In this document: piece after piece, positions 16,951-26,728 of the stretch
Layout of the letters: each line of letters begins with the position of its first letter
How positions within the stretch are numbered: position 1 is the first letter of the stretch
Assembly (NCBI RefSeq): GCF_002086125.1
Contig: NZ_MVHG01000001.1
Span: 158,724-222,723 of the forward strand
DNA from: Mycobacterium arosiense ATCC BAA-1401 = DSM 45069
Lineage (GTDB): Bacteria; Actinomycetota; Actinomycetes; Mycobacteriales; Mycobacteriaceae
Reading direction: 5' to 3'
DNA length: 64,000 nucleotides
Translations under genes and position numbers: made by a program
The notes under the pieces: generated by a model
The model's input: the letters and a program-made list of their open reading frames with translations, nothing else
What the model was told of the DNA's origin: nothing
The model's database searches: none

Positions 16951-19900
16951 GTGACGATCCACGAGCACGACCGGGTGTCCGCTGACCGCGACGGCCGAGG
17001 CAAGGACCCACAACCCGGCGACACCCACGCCCTTGTCGACCGCCTGACGGCCGGCGAACCCTACGCCGTGGCATTCGGTGGCCAGGGCAGCGCCTGGCTG
17101 GAGACCCTCGAAGAGCTGGTGTCGTCGGCCGGCATCGAGTCCGACCTGGCAACGCTGGTCGGTGAGGTGAACCTGCTCCTCGAGCCGGTGGCCAAGGAAC
17201 TCGTCGTGGTCCGCCCGATCGGTTTCGAGCCGCTGACCTGGGTGCGTGCGTTGGCGGCCGAGGACCCGGTCCCCTCGGACAAGCATCTGACCTCGGCCGC
17301 GGTGTCGATACCGGGCGTGCTGCTCACCCAGATCGCGGCCGTGCGTGCGCTGGCGCGGCAAGGCATGGACCTCAGGGCGACGCCTCCGGTGGCCGTGGCC
17401 GGACATTCGCAGGGTGTGCTCGCCGTCGAGGCGCTCAAGGCCGGGGGCGATCGTGACGTCGAACTGCTGGCGTTGGCCCAGCTGATCGGCGCGGCCGGGA
17501 CGCTGGTGGCCCGTCGCCGCGGCATCTCGGTCCTTGGTGACCGGCCGCCGATGGTGTCGGTCACCAACGCCGATCCCGACCGCATCGGCCGGCTGCTCGA
17601 CGAGTTCGCACAGGACGTGCGCACCGTGCTGCCGCCCGTCTTGTCCATCCGCAACGGCCGCCGTTCGGTCGTCATCACCGGCACCCCGGAACAGTTGTCC
17701 CGCTTCGAGCTCTACTGCCGGCAGATCTCGGAGAAGGAAGAAGCCGACCGGAAGAACAAGCTGCGCGGCGGCGACGTGTTCGCGCCGGTCTTCGACCCGG
17801 TGCAGGTCGAGGTGGGCTTTCACACGCCCCGGCTGGCCGACGGCATCGACATCGTCGGCGGCTGGGCCGAGAAGGTGGGCCTGGACGTCGAGCTGGCCCG
17901 CCAGCTCACCGAGTCGATCCTGGTGCGCTCGGTCGACTGGGTGGAGGAGATCACCCGGGTCAACGACGCCGGCGCTCGCTGGATTCTTGACCTGGGACCC
18001 GGCGACATCCTGACCCGGCTGACCGCGCCGGTGATCCGCGGCCTGGGGGTGGGTATCGTGCCGGCCGCGACCCGCGGCGGTCAGCGCAACCTGTTCACCG
18101 TCGGCGCCGTCCCCGAGGTGGCGCGGGCCTGGTCGAGCTACGCCCCGACGCTGGTTCGCCTGCCCGACGGCAGGGTCAAGCTCTCGACGAAATTCACCCG
18201 CCTGACCGGCCGTTCGCCGATCCTGCTGGCCGGCATGACCCCGACCACCGTGGACGCCAGGATCGTGGCCGCCGCGGCCAACGCCGGGCACTGGGCCGAG
18301 CTGGCCGGCGGCGGGCAGGTCACCGAGGAGATCTTCGCCGACCGCGTCGAGCAGCTGGCCGGGTTGCTCGAGGACGGTCGCACCTACCAGTTCAACGCGC
18401 TGTTTTTGGACCCGTACCTGTGGAAGTTGCAGGTCGGCGGCAAGCGGCTGGTGCAGAAGGCGCGTCAGTCGGGCGCGGCCATCGACGGCCTGGTGATCAG
18501 CGCCGGCATCCCGGATCTGGAGGAGGCCGTCGAGCTGATCGACGAGCTCGGCGAGGTCGGCATCAGCCACGTCGTCTTCAAGCCCGGCACCGTCGAGCAG
18601 ATCCGCTCGGTGATCCGCATCGCCACCGAGGTGTCCACCAAGCCGGTGATCGCGCACATCGAGGGCGGGCGCGCCGGTGGCCACCACTCGTGGGAAGACC
18701 TCGACGACCTGCTGCTGGCGACTTACTCGGAATTGCGGTCCCGCTCCAACATCACCGTCTGCGTCGGCGGCGGCATCGGCACGCCCGAGCGGGCGGCCGA
18801 ATACCTGTCTGGGCGCTGGGCGCAGGCGTACGGCTTCCCTCTGATGCCCATCGACGGCATCCTGGTCGGCACCGCGGCGATGGCCACCAAGGAAGCGACC
18901 ACCTCACCGTCGGTCAAGCGGATGTTGGTCGAGACCCAGGGCACCGACCAGTGGATCGGCGCCGGAAAAGCCTCGGGCGGAATGGCTTCCAGCCGCAGCC
19001 AGCTCGGCGCGGACATCCACGAGATCGACAACAGCGCCTCGCGGTGCGGCCGCCTGCTCGACGAGGTCGCCGGTGACGCGGACGCCGTCGCGGAGCGTCG
19101 CGACGAGATTATCGCGGCGATGGCCAACACCGCCAAGCCGTACTTCGGCGATGTCGGTGAGATGACCTACCTGCAGTGGCTGCGGCGCTACGTCGAGCTG
19201 GCGATCGGCGACGGCGACTCCACCGCCGACACCGCGTCACCGGGCAGCCCGTGGTTGGCCGCCACCTGGCGCGACCGCTTCCAGCAGATGCTGCAGCGCG
19301 CCGAGGCGCGGTTAGACCCGCGAGAATTCGGCCCGATCGAGACTCTGTACAACGACGAAGCGCTGCTGGAGAACCCCGAGGCGGCGATCGATGCGCTGCT
19401 CGACCGCTACCCCGACGCCGAGACGGTCCAGCTGCACCCGGCCGACGTCCCGTTCTTCGTCACGCTGTGCAAGACGGCGGGCAAGCCGGTCAACTTCGTG
19501 CCGGTGATCGACAAGGACGTCCGGCGCTGGTGGCGCAGCGATTCGCTGTGGCAGGCGCACGACGCCCGCTACGACGCCGATCAGGTGTGCATCATCCCGG
19601 GCACCGCGGCCGTGGCCGGCATCACCCGGATGGACGAGCCCGTCGGTGAACTGCTGGACCGCTTCGAGCAGGCGGCCATCGACGAGGCGCTCGCCGCCGG
19701 AGTGCAGCCCATGGCCGTCGCGTCACGCCGGATGGGCCGCACCGACGTCTCCGGGCCGTTGGCGGTCGTGCTGGACGCCCCCGATGTCCAGTGGGCCGGC
19801 CGGACCGCGAGCAACCCGGTGCATCGAATCGCCGATCCCGCCGAGTGGCTGGTGTATGACGGACCCGAGAGCCGCCGCGCCACCCATTCGTCCACCGGGG

Positions 19901-22900
19901 CGCGGCTGCAGGTCGAAGGCGACCGCGTCGTCCTCAGTGTGCCGGTGTCGGGCACGTGGATCGACATCCCGTTCACGTTGCCGCCCAACACCGTTGACGG
20001 TGCCACCCCGGTGGTCTCCACCGAGGATGCCGCCACGGCCATGCGGGCGGTGCTGGCCATTGCGGCCGGGGTCGACGGGCCGGGCTTCTTGCCCGCGGTC
20101 ACCGACGGCACGGCCACCGTCACGGTGGACTGGGACCCCGAGCGGGTCGCCGACCACACCGGTGTCACGGCCACCTTCGGAGAACCGTTGGCGCCAAGCC
20201 TGACTACCGTCCCCGACGCGCTCGTCGGGCCGTGCTGGCCGGCCGTCTTCTCGGCGATCGGCTCGGCCGTCACCGACGCCGGCGTTCCTGTCGTCGAGGG
20301 CCTGCTGAGCCTGGTGCACCTGGATCACGCCGCCCACATGGTCGGCAGCCTGCCGAAAATCCAGTTGCAATTGACAATCACCGCAACGGCTTCGGTGGCC
20401 ATCGACACGGACATGGGGCGCGTCGTCCCCGTCTCGGTGACCATCGCCGACACCGACGGTCAGGCGATCGCCACCCTCGCTGAGCGTTTCGCCATCCTCG
20501 GCCGCACCGGCGCTGCCGAACTGACCGATCCGACGCGTGCCGGTGGTGCGGTCTCGCAGAACGCGACCGACACCCCGCGTCGGCGCCGCCGCGACGTCAC
20601 CATCACCGCCCCGGTTGACATGCGTCCGTTCGCGGTGGTCTCCGGTGACCACAACCCCATCCACACCGACCGGGCCGCCGCGTTGCTGGCCGGCCTGGAA
20701 TCGCCCATCGTGCACGGCATGTGGCTGTCGGCCGCGGCCCAGCACGCGGTGACCGCCACCGATGGCCAGGCCCGCCCGCCGGCGCGGCTGATCGGCTGGA
20801 CCGCCCGCTTCCTGGGCATGGTGCGTCCCGGCGACGAGGTCGCGTTCCGCGTCGACCGTGTCGGAATCGACCAGGGCGCAGAGGTTTTGGAGGTCGCCGC
20901 CAAGGTCGGATCCGATCTGGTGATGTCGGCGACGGCCCGCCTGGCCGCCCCGCGCACCGTCTATGCGTTCCCCGGCCAGGGCATTCAGCACAAGGGCATG
21001 GGCATGGATGTCCGGGCCCGGTCCAAGGCCGCCCGCAAGGTGTGGGACAAGGCCGACAAGTTCACCCGCGACACCCTGGGCTTCTCGGTCCTGCACGTGG
21101 TCCGCGACAACCCGACCAGCATCATCGCCAGCGGTGTGCACTACAACCACCCCGAGGGCGTGCTGTACCTGACGCAATTCACCCAGGTCGCGATGGCCAC
21201 GGTGGCGGCCGCGCAGGTCGCCGAGATGCGCGAGCAAGGCGCCTTCGTCGATGGCGCCATCGCCTGCGGCCATTCCGTCGGCGAGTACACCGCGCTGGCC
21301 TGCGTGACGGGCATCTACGAGCTGGAAGCCTTGCTGGAAACGGTGTTTCACCGCGGCTCGAAGATGCACGACATCGTGCCGCGCGACGAGTTGGGCCGGT
21401 CCAACTACCGGCTGGCCGCGATTCGGCCGTCGCAGATCGACCTGCCCGACGACGAGGTTCCGGGGTTTGTCGCCGATATTGCGGCGAGAACGGGCGAGTT
21501 TCTCGAGATCGTCAACTTCAATCTACGCGGTTCCCAGTACGCGATCGCCGGCACGGTCCGCGGGCTCGAGGCACTGGAAGAAGAGGTGGAGCGGCGGCGC
21601 GAGATCACCGGCGGCAAGCGCTCGTTCATCGTGGTGCCGGGCATCGACGTGCCTTTCCACTCGCGCGTGCTGCGGGTCGGTGTGGCGGAGTTCCGGCGGT
21701 CGCTGGACCGCGTCATGCCGCGCGATAAGGATCCCGACATCATCATCGGGCGCTACATCCCCAACCTGGTGCCGCGTCCATTCACCCTGGACCGCGACTT
21801 CATCCAGGAGATCCGCGACCTGGTGCCGGCCGAGCCGCTCGACCCGATCCTCGCCGACTACGACACCTGGGTTGCCGAACGGCGGATCGAGATGGCCCGC
21901 ACCGTCCTGATCGAGCTGCTGGCATGGCAATTCGCCAGCCCGGTGCGCTGGATCGAAACCCAAGACCTGCTGTTCACCGAGCAGGCCGCCGGCGGTCTCG
22001 GCGTGGAGCGGTTCGTCGAGATCGGTGTGAAGTCCGCACCGACCGTCGCGGGGCTGGCCGCCAACACCCTCAAGCTGCCCGAATATGCCCACAGCACAGT
22101 CGAAGTGCTCAACGCCGAGCGCGACGCGGCGGTGCTGTTCGCCACCGACACCGACCCCGAGCCGGAGCCCGAGGAGGGGCCGCGGGATTCCGACGCTGCC
22201 GCGTCGGACGGTGCACCCCTAGCTAGTGTCGCGCCGGCCGTCGCTGCGGCTGCCGCCGCAGCTCCCAGCGGCGCTCCGAGGCCGGACGACATCGGGTTCG
22301 ATGCCGCCGACGCGACGCTGGCGCTGATCGCGCTGTCGGCCAAGATGCGCATCGACCAGATCGAGGAGCTGGACTCCATCGAATCCATCACCGACGGCGC
22401 GTCGTCGCGACGCAACCAGTTGCTGGTGGACCTGGGCTCGGAGCTGAATTTGGGCGCCATCGACGGCGCCGCCGAAGCCGACCTAGCCGGGCTGCGCGCG
22501 CAGGTGACCAAGCTGGCGCGCACCTACAAACCTTACGGCCCAGTGCTTTCCGACGCGATCAACGATCAGTTGCGCACGGTGCTGGGGCCCTCGGGTAAGC
22601 GGCCCGCCGCCATCGCCGAGCGGGTCAAGAAGACCTGGGAGCTCGGCGAGGGCTGGGCCAAGCACGTGACGGTCGAGGTCGCACTGGGAACCCGCGAGGG
22701 CACCAGCGTCCGGGGTGGCGCCATGGGGCACCTGCACGAGGGCGCACTGGCCGACGCCGCCTCCGTCGACAAGGTGATCGATGCCGCGGTGGCCTCCGTC
22801 GCCGCGCGGCGTGGCATCGCGGTGACGCTGCCGTCGTCGGGCGGGGGCGGCGGCGGTGCGACCATCGACGCCGCCGCGCTGGGCGAATTCACCGAGCAGA

Positions 22901-25900
22901 TCACCGGCCGCGACGGCGTGCTGGCCTCCGCGGCGCGCCTGGTGCTCAACCAGCTGGGCCTCGACGACCCGGTCAGCGTGTCCCCGGCGGCCACCGATGC
23001 CGAGCTCATCGACCTGGTGACCACCGAACTCGGCGCCGACTGGCCGCGGCTGGTGGCGCCGGTGTTCGAGCCGAAGAAGGCCGTGCTGTTCGACGACCGG
23101 TGGGCCAGCGCGCGCGAAGACCTGGTCAAGCTGTGGCTGGCCGACGAGGGCGACATCGATGCCCGGTGGGTCGAACTGTCCGAAAGGTTCGAGGGCGCAG
23201 GCCATGTCGTGGCCACCCAGGCCACCTGGTGGCAGGGCAAGGCCCTGTCCGCGGGTCGGCAGATCCACGCGTCGTTGTACGGCCGCATCGCGGCCGGCGC
23301 CGAGAACCCGGATCCGGGCCCGTACAGCAGCGAAGTCGCCGTCGTGACGGGGGCGTCCAGGGGCTCGATCGCCGCGTCGGTGGTCGGGCGGCTGCTCGAC
23401 GGCGGGGCCACCGTCATCGCCACCACGTCCAAGCTCGACGACGAGCGGCTGGCGTTCTACCGCGGGCTCTACCGCGACCACGCCCGGTACGGCGCGGCGC
23501 TGTGGGTGGTGGCCGCCAACATGGCGTCCTACTCCGACATCGATGCGCTGGTCGAATGGCTGGGCACCGAGCAGACCGAAAGCCTTGGGCCGCAGTCGAT
23601 TCACATCAAGGATGCGCAGACCCCGACGCTGTTGTTCCCGTTTGCAGCGCCGCGGGTCGCGGGTGATCTGTCCGAGGCCGGCTCTCGCTCCGAGATGGAG
23701 ATGAAGGTCCTGCTGTGGGCGGTGCAGCGGTTGATCGGCGGGCTGTCGAAGATCGGCGCCGAGCGCGACATCGCGTCGCGGCTGCACGTGGTGCTGCCGG
23801 GGTCGCCGAACCGCGGCATGTTCGGCGGTGACGGCGCTTACGGTGAGGCCAAGTCGGCGCTGGACGCCTTGGTGAGCCGCTGGCACCCCGAGTCGTCCTG
23901 GGCGGCCCGGGTCAGCCTCGCGCACGCGCTGATCGGTTGGACCCGCGGCACCGGGCTGATGGGCCACAACGATGCCATCGTCGACGCGGTCGAGGAGGCC
24001 GGCGTCACCACCTACTCGACCGACGAGATGGCGGCAATGTTGCTGTCCCTCTGCGACATCGAGTCCAAGGTGGCCGCGGCGAGTGCGCCGATCAAGGCGG
24101 ACCTGACCGGCGGCCTGGCAGAGGCGAACCTGGACATGGCCGAGCTGGCCGCCAAGGCCCGCGAGCAAGCCACCTCGGCATCGGGCGACGAGGCCGACGC
24201 CTCCGAGGCCGGCGGCACCATCGCCGCGCTGCCGTCCCCGCCGCGCGGCTTCACCCCGGCGCCACCTCCGCAATGGGCGGACCTCGACGTCGACCCGGCC
24301 GATCTGGTGGTCATCGTCGGTGGTGCGGAGCTGGGGCCCTACGGCTCGTCGCGGACCCGCTTCGAAATGGAGGTCGACAACGAACTGTCGGCGGCCGGCG
24401 TCCTGGAGCTGGCCTGGACCACCGGGCTGATCCGCTGGGAGGACGACCCCCAACCCGGTTGGTACGACACGCAATCCGGTGATCTGGTCGACGAGTCCGA
24501 GTTGGTCGAGCGTTATCACGACGCCGTCGTGGAGCGCTGCGGCATCCGTGAATTCGTCGATGACGGCGCGATCGACCCCGATCACGCGTCCCCGCTGCTG
24601 GTGTCGGTGTTCCTGGACAAGGACTTCGCGTTCGTGGTGTCCTCGGAGGCCGACGCGCGCGCGTTCGTCGAGTTCGATCCGGAACACACCATCATCCGGC
24701 CGGTGCCCGACTCCAGTGACTGGCAGGTGATCCGCAAGGCGGGCACCGAGGTTCGGGTGCCGCGCAAGACGAAGCTGTCGCGGACAGTCGGCGCGCAGAT
24801 TCCCACCGGGTTCGACCCGACCGTGTTCGGCATCAGCCAGGACATGGCCAGCTCGACCGACCGGGTGGCGCTGTGGAACATCGTCGCGACCGTCGACGCA
24901 TTCCTGTCTTCGGGATTCACTCCCGCCGAGTTGATGAGGTGGGTGCACCCGGGGCTGGTGGCCAGCACGCAGGGCACCGGCATGGGCGGCATGACGTCGA
25001 TGCAGACGATGTATCACGGCAACCTGCTCGGCCGGAACAAGCCGAACGACATCTTGCAGGAAGTTCTGCCGAATGTCGTTGCCGCGCATGTTATTCAAAG
25101 CTATGTCGGCAGTTACGGCGCGATGATCCACCCGGTGGGCGCCTGCGCGACCGCGGCGGTGTCGGTCGAGGAGGGGGTCGACAAGATCCGCCTCGGCAAG
25201 GCCGAGCTGGTGGTCGCCGGTGGATTCGACGACCTGACGCTGGAGGCCATCATCGGCTTCGGTGACATGGCGGCCACCGCCGACACTTCCATGATGCGCG
25301 GCCGCGGCATCCGCGACTCGAAGTTCTCCCGGCCCAACGATCGTCGCCGGCTGGGGTTCCTCGAGGCGCAGGGGGGCGGCACCATCCTGCTGGCTCGCGG
25401 CGACCTGGCCCTCAAGATGGGGCTGCCGGTGCTGGCCGTGGTGGCCTACGCGCAGTCGTTCGCCGACGGTGTGCACACCTCGATCCCGGCGCCGGGGCTG
25501 GGCGCGCTGGGCGCCGCGCGCGGCGGCAAGGATTCGGTGCTGGCGCGGTCGCTGGCCAAGCTCGGCGTGGGCGCCGACGACATCGCCGTGATCTCCAAGC
25601 ACGACACGTCGACGTTGGCCAACGATCCCAACGAGACCGAACTGCACGAGCGGGTCGCCGATTCGCTCGGCCGCTCCGAGGGTGCTCCGCTGTTCGTGGT
25701 GTCGCAGAAGAGCCTCACCGGGCACGCCAAGGGCGGCGCGGCGGTCTTCCAGATGATGGGCCTGTGCCAGATGCTGCGCGACGGGGTGATCCCGCCGAAC
25801 CGCAGCCTGGATTGCGTCGACGACGAACTGGCCGGCTCGGCCCACTTCGTGTGGGTCCGCGAGACCCTGCGGCTGGGGGAGAAGTTTCCCCTGAAGGCGG

Positions 25901-26205
25901 GGCTGCTGACCAGCCTTGGCTTCGGCCATGTTTCGGGCTTGGTCGCGCTCGTGCACCCGCAGGCTTTCGTCGCCGCGCTCGACCCGCAGCAGCGTGCTGA
26001 CTACCAGCGGCGCGCGAACGCACGCCTGCTGGCCGGTCAGCGGCGGCTGGCGTCGGCGATCGCGGGTGGGGCGCCGATGTACGAGCGGCCACCGAACCGC
26101 CGCTTCGACGCTGACGTTCCGGAGAAGCGTCAGGAGGCGGCGATGCTGCTGAACCCGGATTCGCGCCTGGGTGACGGCGAGGCCTACCAGGTCGCTGCCG
26201 AATGA
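16951..26205 (+). CDS. fas: type I fatty acid synthase (FAS-I)
   Basis: A 3084-aa multifunctional synthase making C16-C26 acyl-CoAs, the primers for mycolic acid synthesis. Domain order matches mycobacterial FAS-I: acetyltransferase (GHSQG, Ser153), enoyl reductase (~420-800, with EGGRAGGHHSWED at 571-583), dehydratase (GDHNPIHTD, 1232-1240), malonyl/palmitoyl transferase (GHSVG, Ser1442), acyl carrier domain (DGASSRRNQ, phosphopantetheine site probably Ser1819), ketoreductase (TGASRGS at 2133-2139; Tyr2297/Lys2301) and ketosynthase (Cys2732, His2884, Lys2920, His2925). All catalytic residues are intact. The GTG start follows AGGGGAGAC. acpS, which installs the phosphopantetheine arm, starts 28 bp after the stop. 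The unrelated long open frames on the opposite strand are composition artefacts. Confidence 0.99.
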   Translation: MTIHEHDRVSADRDGRGKDPQPGDTHALVDRLTAGEPYAVAFGGQGSAWLETLEELVSSAGIESDLATLVGEVNLLLEPVAKELVVVRPIGFEPLTWVRALAAEDPVPSDKHLTSAAVSIPGVLLTQIAAVRALARQGMDLRATPPVAVAGHSQGVLAVEALKAGGDRDVELLALAQLIGAAGTLVARRRGISVLGDRPPMVSVTNADPDRIGRLLDEFAQDVRTVLPPVLSIRNGRRSVVITGTPEQLSRFELYCRQISEKEEADRKNKLRGGDVFAPVFDPVQVEVGFHTPRLADGIDIVGGWAEKVGLDVELARQLTESILVRSVDWVEEITRVNDAGARWILDLGPGDILTRLTAPVIRGLGVGIVPAATRGGQRNLFTVGAVPEVARAWSSYAPTLVRLPDGRVKLSTKFTRLTGRSPILLAGMTPTTVDARIVAAAANAGHWAELAGGGQVTEEIFADRVEQLAGLLEDGRTYQFNALFLDPYLWKLQVGGKRLVQKARQSGAAIDGLVISAGIPDLEEAVELIDELGEVGISHVVFKPGTVEQIRSVIRIATEVSTKPVIAHIEGGRAGGHHSWEDLDDLLLATYSELRSRSNITVCVGGGIGTPERAAEYLSGRWAQAYGFPLMPIDGILVGTAAMATKEATTSPSVKRMLVETQGTDQWIGAGKASGGMASSRSQLGADIHEIDNSASRCGRLLDEVAGDADAVAERRDEIIAAMANTAKPYFGDVGEMTYLQWLRRYVELAIGDGDSTADTASPGSPWLAATWRDRFQQMLQRAEARLDPREFGPIETLYNDEALLENPEAAIDALLDRYPDAETVQLHPADVPFFVTLCKTAGKPVNFVPVIDKDVRRWWRSDSLWQAHDARYDADQVCIIPGTAAVAGITRMDEPVGELLDRFEQAAIDEALAAGVQPMAVASRRMGRTDVSGPLAVVLDAPDVQWAGRTASNPVHRIADPAEWLVYDGPESRRATHSSTGARLQVEGDRVVLSVPVSGTWIDIPFTLPPNTVDGATPVVSTEDAATAMRAVLAIAAGVDGPGFLPAVTDGTATVTVDWDPERVADHTGVTATFGEPLAPSLTTVPDALVGPCWPAVFSAIGSAVTDAGVPVVEGLLSLVHLDHAAHMVGSLPKIQLQLTITATASVAIDTDMGRVVPVSVTIADTDGQAIATLAERFAILGRTGAAELTDPTRAGGAVSQNATDTPRRRRRDVTITAPVDMRPFAVVSGDHNPIHTDRAAALLAGLESPIVHGMWLSAAAQHAVTATDGQARPPARLIGWTARFLGMVRPGDEVAFRVDRVGIDQGAEVLEVAAKVGSDLVMSATARLAAPRTVYAFPGQGIQHKGMGMDVRARSKAARKVWDKADKFTRDTLGFSVLHVVRDNPTSIIASGVHYNHPEGVLYLTQFTQVAMATVAAAQVAEMREQGAFVDGAIACGHSVGEYTALACVTGIYELEALLETVFHRGSKMHDIVPRDELGRSNYRLAAIRPSQIDLPDDEVPGFVADIAARTGEFLEIVNFNLRGSQYAIAGTVRGLEALEEEVERRREITGGKRSFIVVPGIDVPFHSRVLRVGVAEFRRSLDRVMPRDKDPDIIIGRYIPNLVPRPFTLDRDFIQEIRDLVPAEPLDPILADYDTWVAERRIEMARTVLIELLAWQFASPVRWIETQDLLFTEQAAGGLGVERFVEIGVKSAPTVAGLAANTLKLPEYAHSTVEVLNAERDAAVLFATDTDPEPEPEEGPRDSDAAASDGAPLASVAPAVAAAAAAAPSGAPRPDDIGFDAADATLALIALSAKMRIDQIEELDSIESITDGASSRRNQLLVDLGSELNLGAIDGAAEADLAGLRAQVTKLARTYKPYGPVLSDAINDQLRTVLGPSGKRPAAIAERVKKTWELGEGWAKHVTVEVALGTREGTSVRGGAMGHLHEGALADAASVDKVIDAAVASVAARRGIAVTLPSSGGGGGGATIDAAALGEFTEQITGRDGVLASAARLVLNQLGLDDPVSVSPAATDAELIDLVTTELGADWPRLVAPVFEPKKAVLFDDRWASAREDLVKLWLADEGDIDARWVELSERFEGAGHVVATQATWWQGKALSAGRQIHASLYGRIAAGAENPDPGPYSSEVAVVTGASRGSIAASVVGRLLDGGATVIATTSKLDDERLAFYRGLYRDHARYGAALWVVAANMASYSDIDALVEWLGTEQTESLGPQSIHIKDAQTPTLLFPFAAPRVAGDLSEAGSRSEMEMKVLLWAVQRLIGGLSKIGAERDIASRLHVVLPGSPNRGMFGGDGAYGEAKSALDALVSRWHPESSWAARVSLAHALIGWTRGTGLMGHNDAIVDAVEEAGVTTYSTDEMAAMLLSLCDIESKVAAASAPIKADLTGGLAEANLDMAELAAKAREQATSASGDEADASEAGGTIAALPSPPRGFTPAPPPQWADLDVDPADLVVIVGGAELGPYGSSRTRFEMEVDNELSAAGVLELAWTTGLIRWEDDPQPGWYDTQSGDLVDESELVERYHDAVVERCGIREFVDDGAIDPDHASPLLVSVFLDKDFAFVVSSEADARAFVEFDPEHTIIRPVPDSSDWQVIRKAGTEVRVPRKTKLSRTVGAQIPTGFDPTVFGISQDMASSTDRVALWNIVATVDAFLSSGFTPAELMRWVHPGLVASTQGTGMGGMTSMQTMYHGNLLGRNKPNDILQEVLPNVVAAHVIQSYVGSYGAMIHPVGACATAAVSVEEGVDKIRLGKAELVVAGGFDDLTLEAIIGFGDMAATADTSMMRGRGIRDSKFSRPNDRRRLGFLEAQGGGTILLARGDLALKMGLPVLAVVAYAQSFADGVHTSIPAPGLGALGAARGGKDSVLARSLAKLGVGADDIAVISKHDTSTLANDPNETELHERVADSLGRSEGAPLFVVSQKSLTGHAKGGAAVFQMMGLCQMLRDGVIPPNRSLDCVDDELAGSAHFVWVRETLRLGEKFPLKAGLLTSLGFGHVSGLVALVHPQAFVAALDPQQRADYQRRANARLLAGQRRLASAIAGGAPMYERPPNRRFDADVPEKRQEAAMLLNPDSRLGDGEAYQVAAE

Positions 26206-26233
26206 CGGCGATGATCCGTTAGCCTGGCCAGCC

Positions 26234-26626
26234 ATGGGAATTGTCGGTGTGGGGATCGATCTCGTCTCCATCCCTGATTTCGCCGAGCAGGTCGACCAAC
26301 CGGGGACCGTCTTCTCCGAGACGTTCACCCCGGGCGAGCGCCGCGACGCCTCGGACAAGAGTTCGTCGGCGGCGCGTCACCTGGCGGCCCGCTGGGCGGC
26401 GAAGGAGGCGGTGATCAAGGCGTGGTCGGGATCGCGGTTCGCCCAGCGTCCGGTGTTGCCGGAGGACATCCACCGCGACATCGAGGTGGTCACCGACATG
26501 TGGGGCCGCCCGCGGGTTCGGCTGAGCGGCGACGTCGCCAAACACCTGGCCGACGTGACCATTCACGTGTCGCTGACGCACGAAGGGGATACCGCCGCCG
26601 CGGTGGCAATTTTGGAGACCCCTTGA
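26234..26626 (+). CDS. acpS: holo-[acyl-carrier-protein] synthase
   Basis: A 130-aa 4'-phosphopantetheinyl transferase that converts apo-FAS-I and other carrier proteins to the holo form using CoA. Signatures: GVGIDLVSIPDF at the N-terminus (Asp of the magnesium site) and RWAAKEAVIKAWSG near residue 57. ATG 26234 gives the standard AcpS length and N-terminus; a longer in-frame start at 26171 would overlap fas and add unrelated residues. It forms an operon with fas, as in M. tuberculosis Rv2524c-Rv2523c. Confidence 0.97.
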   Translation: MGIVGVGIDLVSIPDFAEQVDQPGTVFSETFTPGERRDASDKSSSAARHLAARWAAKEAVIKAWSGSRFAQRPVLPEDIHRDIEVVTDMWGRPRVRLSGDVAKHLADVTIHVSLTHEGDTAAAVAILETP

Positions 26627-26635
26627 CGTACCTCG

Positions 26636-26695
26636 GCGAGCGTGCGTGTTTGTACGCGACACGCCGGCGACTGATGGCACTCTGCGCACGCTCGC
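26636..26695. repeat. 11-bp inverted repeat in the acpS-M20 peptidase gap
   Basis: GCGAGCGTGCG (26636-26646) and CGCACGCTCGC (26685-26695) are perfect arms separated by 38 nt. Similar GC-rich 'gcgagcgtgcg' elements are, as I recall, scattered in mycobacterial intergenic regions. It could fold as a long hairpin and reduce read-through, but no T-run follows. Confidence 0.5.
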
Positions 26696-26728
26696 GCGTC
26701 GCGCCGGGCCGCGGCTAGCCTCGATTTC

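Noticed and set aside
16921..18687. 588-codon minus-strand frame over the 5' end of fas
   Set aside because: Antisense to the acetyltransferase and enoyl reductase domains, with shadow composition and no ribosome site.
22483..26358. 1291-codon open frame on the minus strand opposite fas
   Set aside because: It lies antisense to the fully motif-supported fas gene, has His/Arg/Gln-rich composition typical of high-GC shadow frames, and shows no domain.
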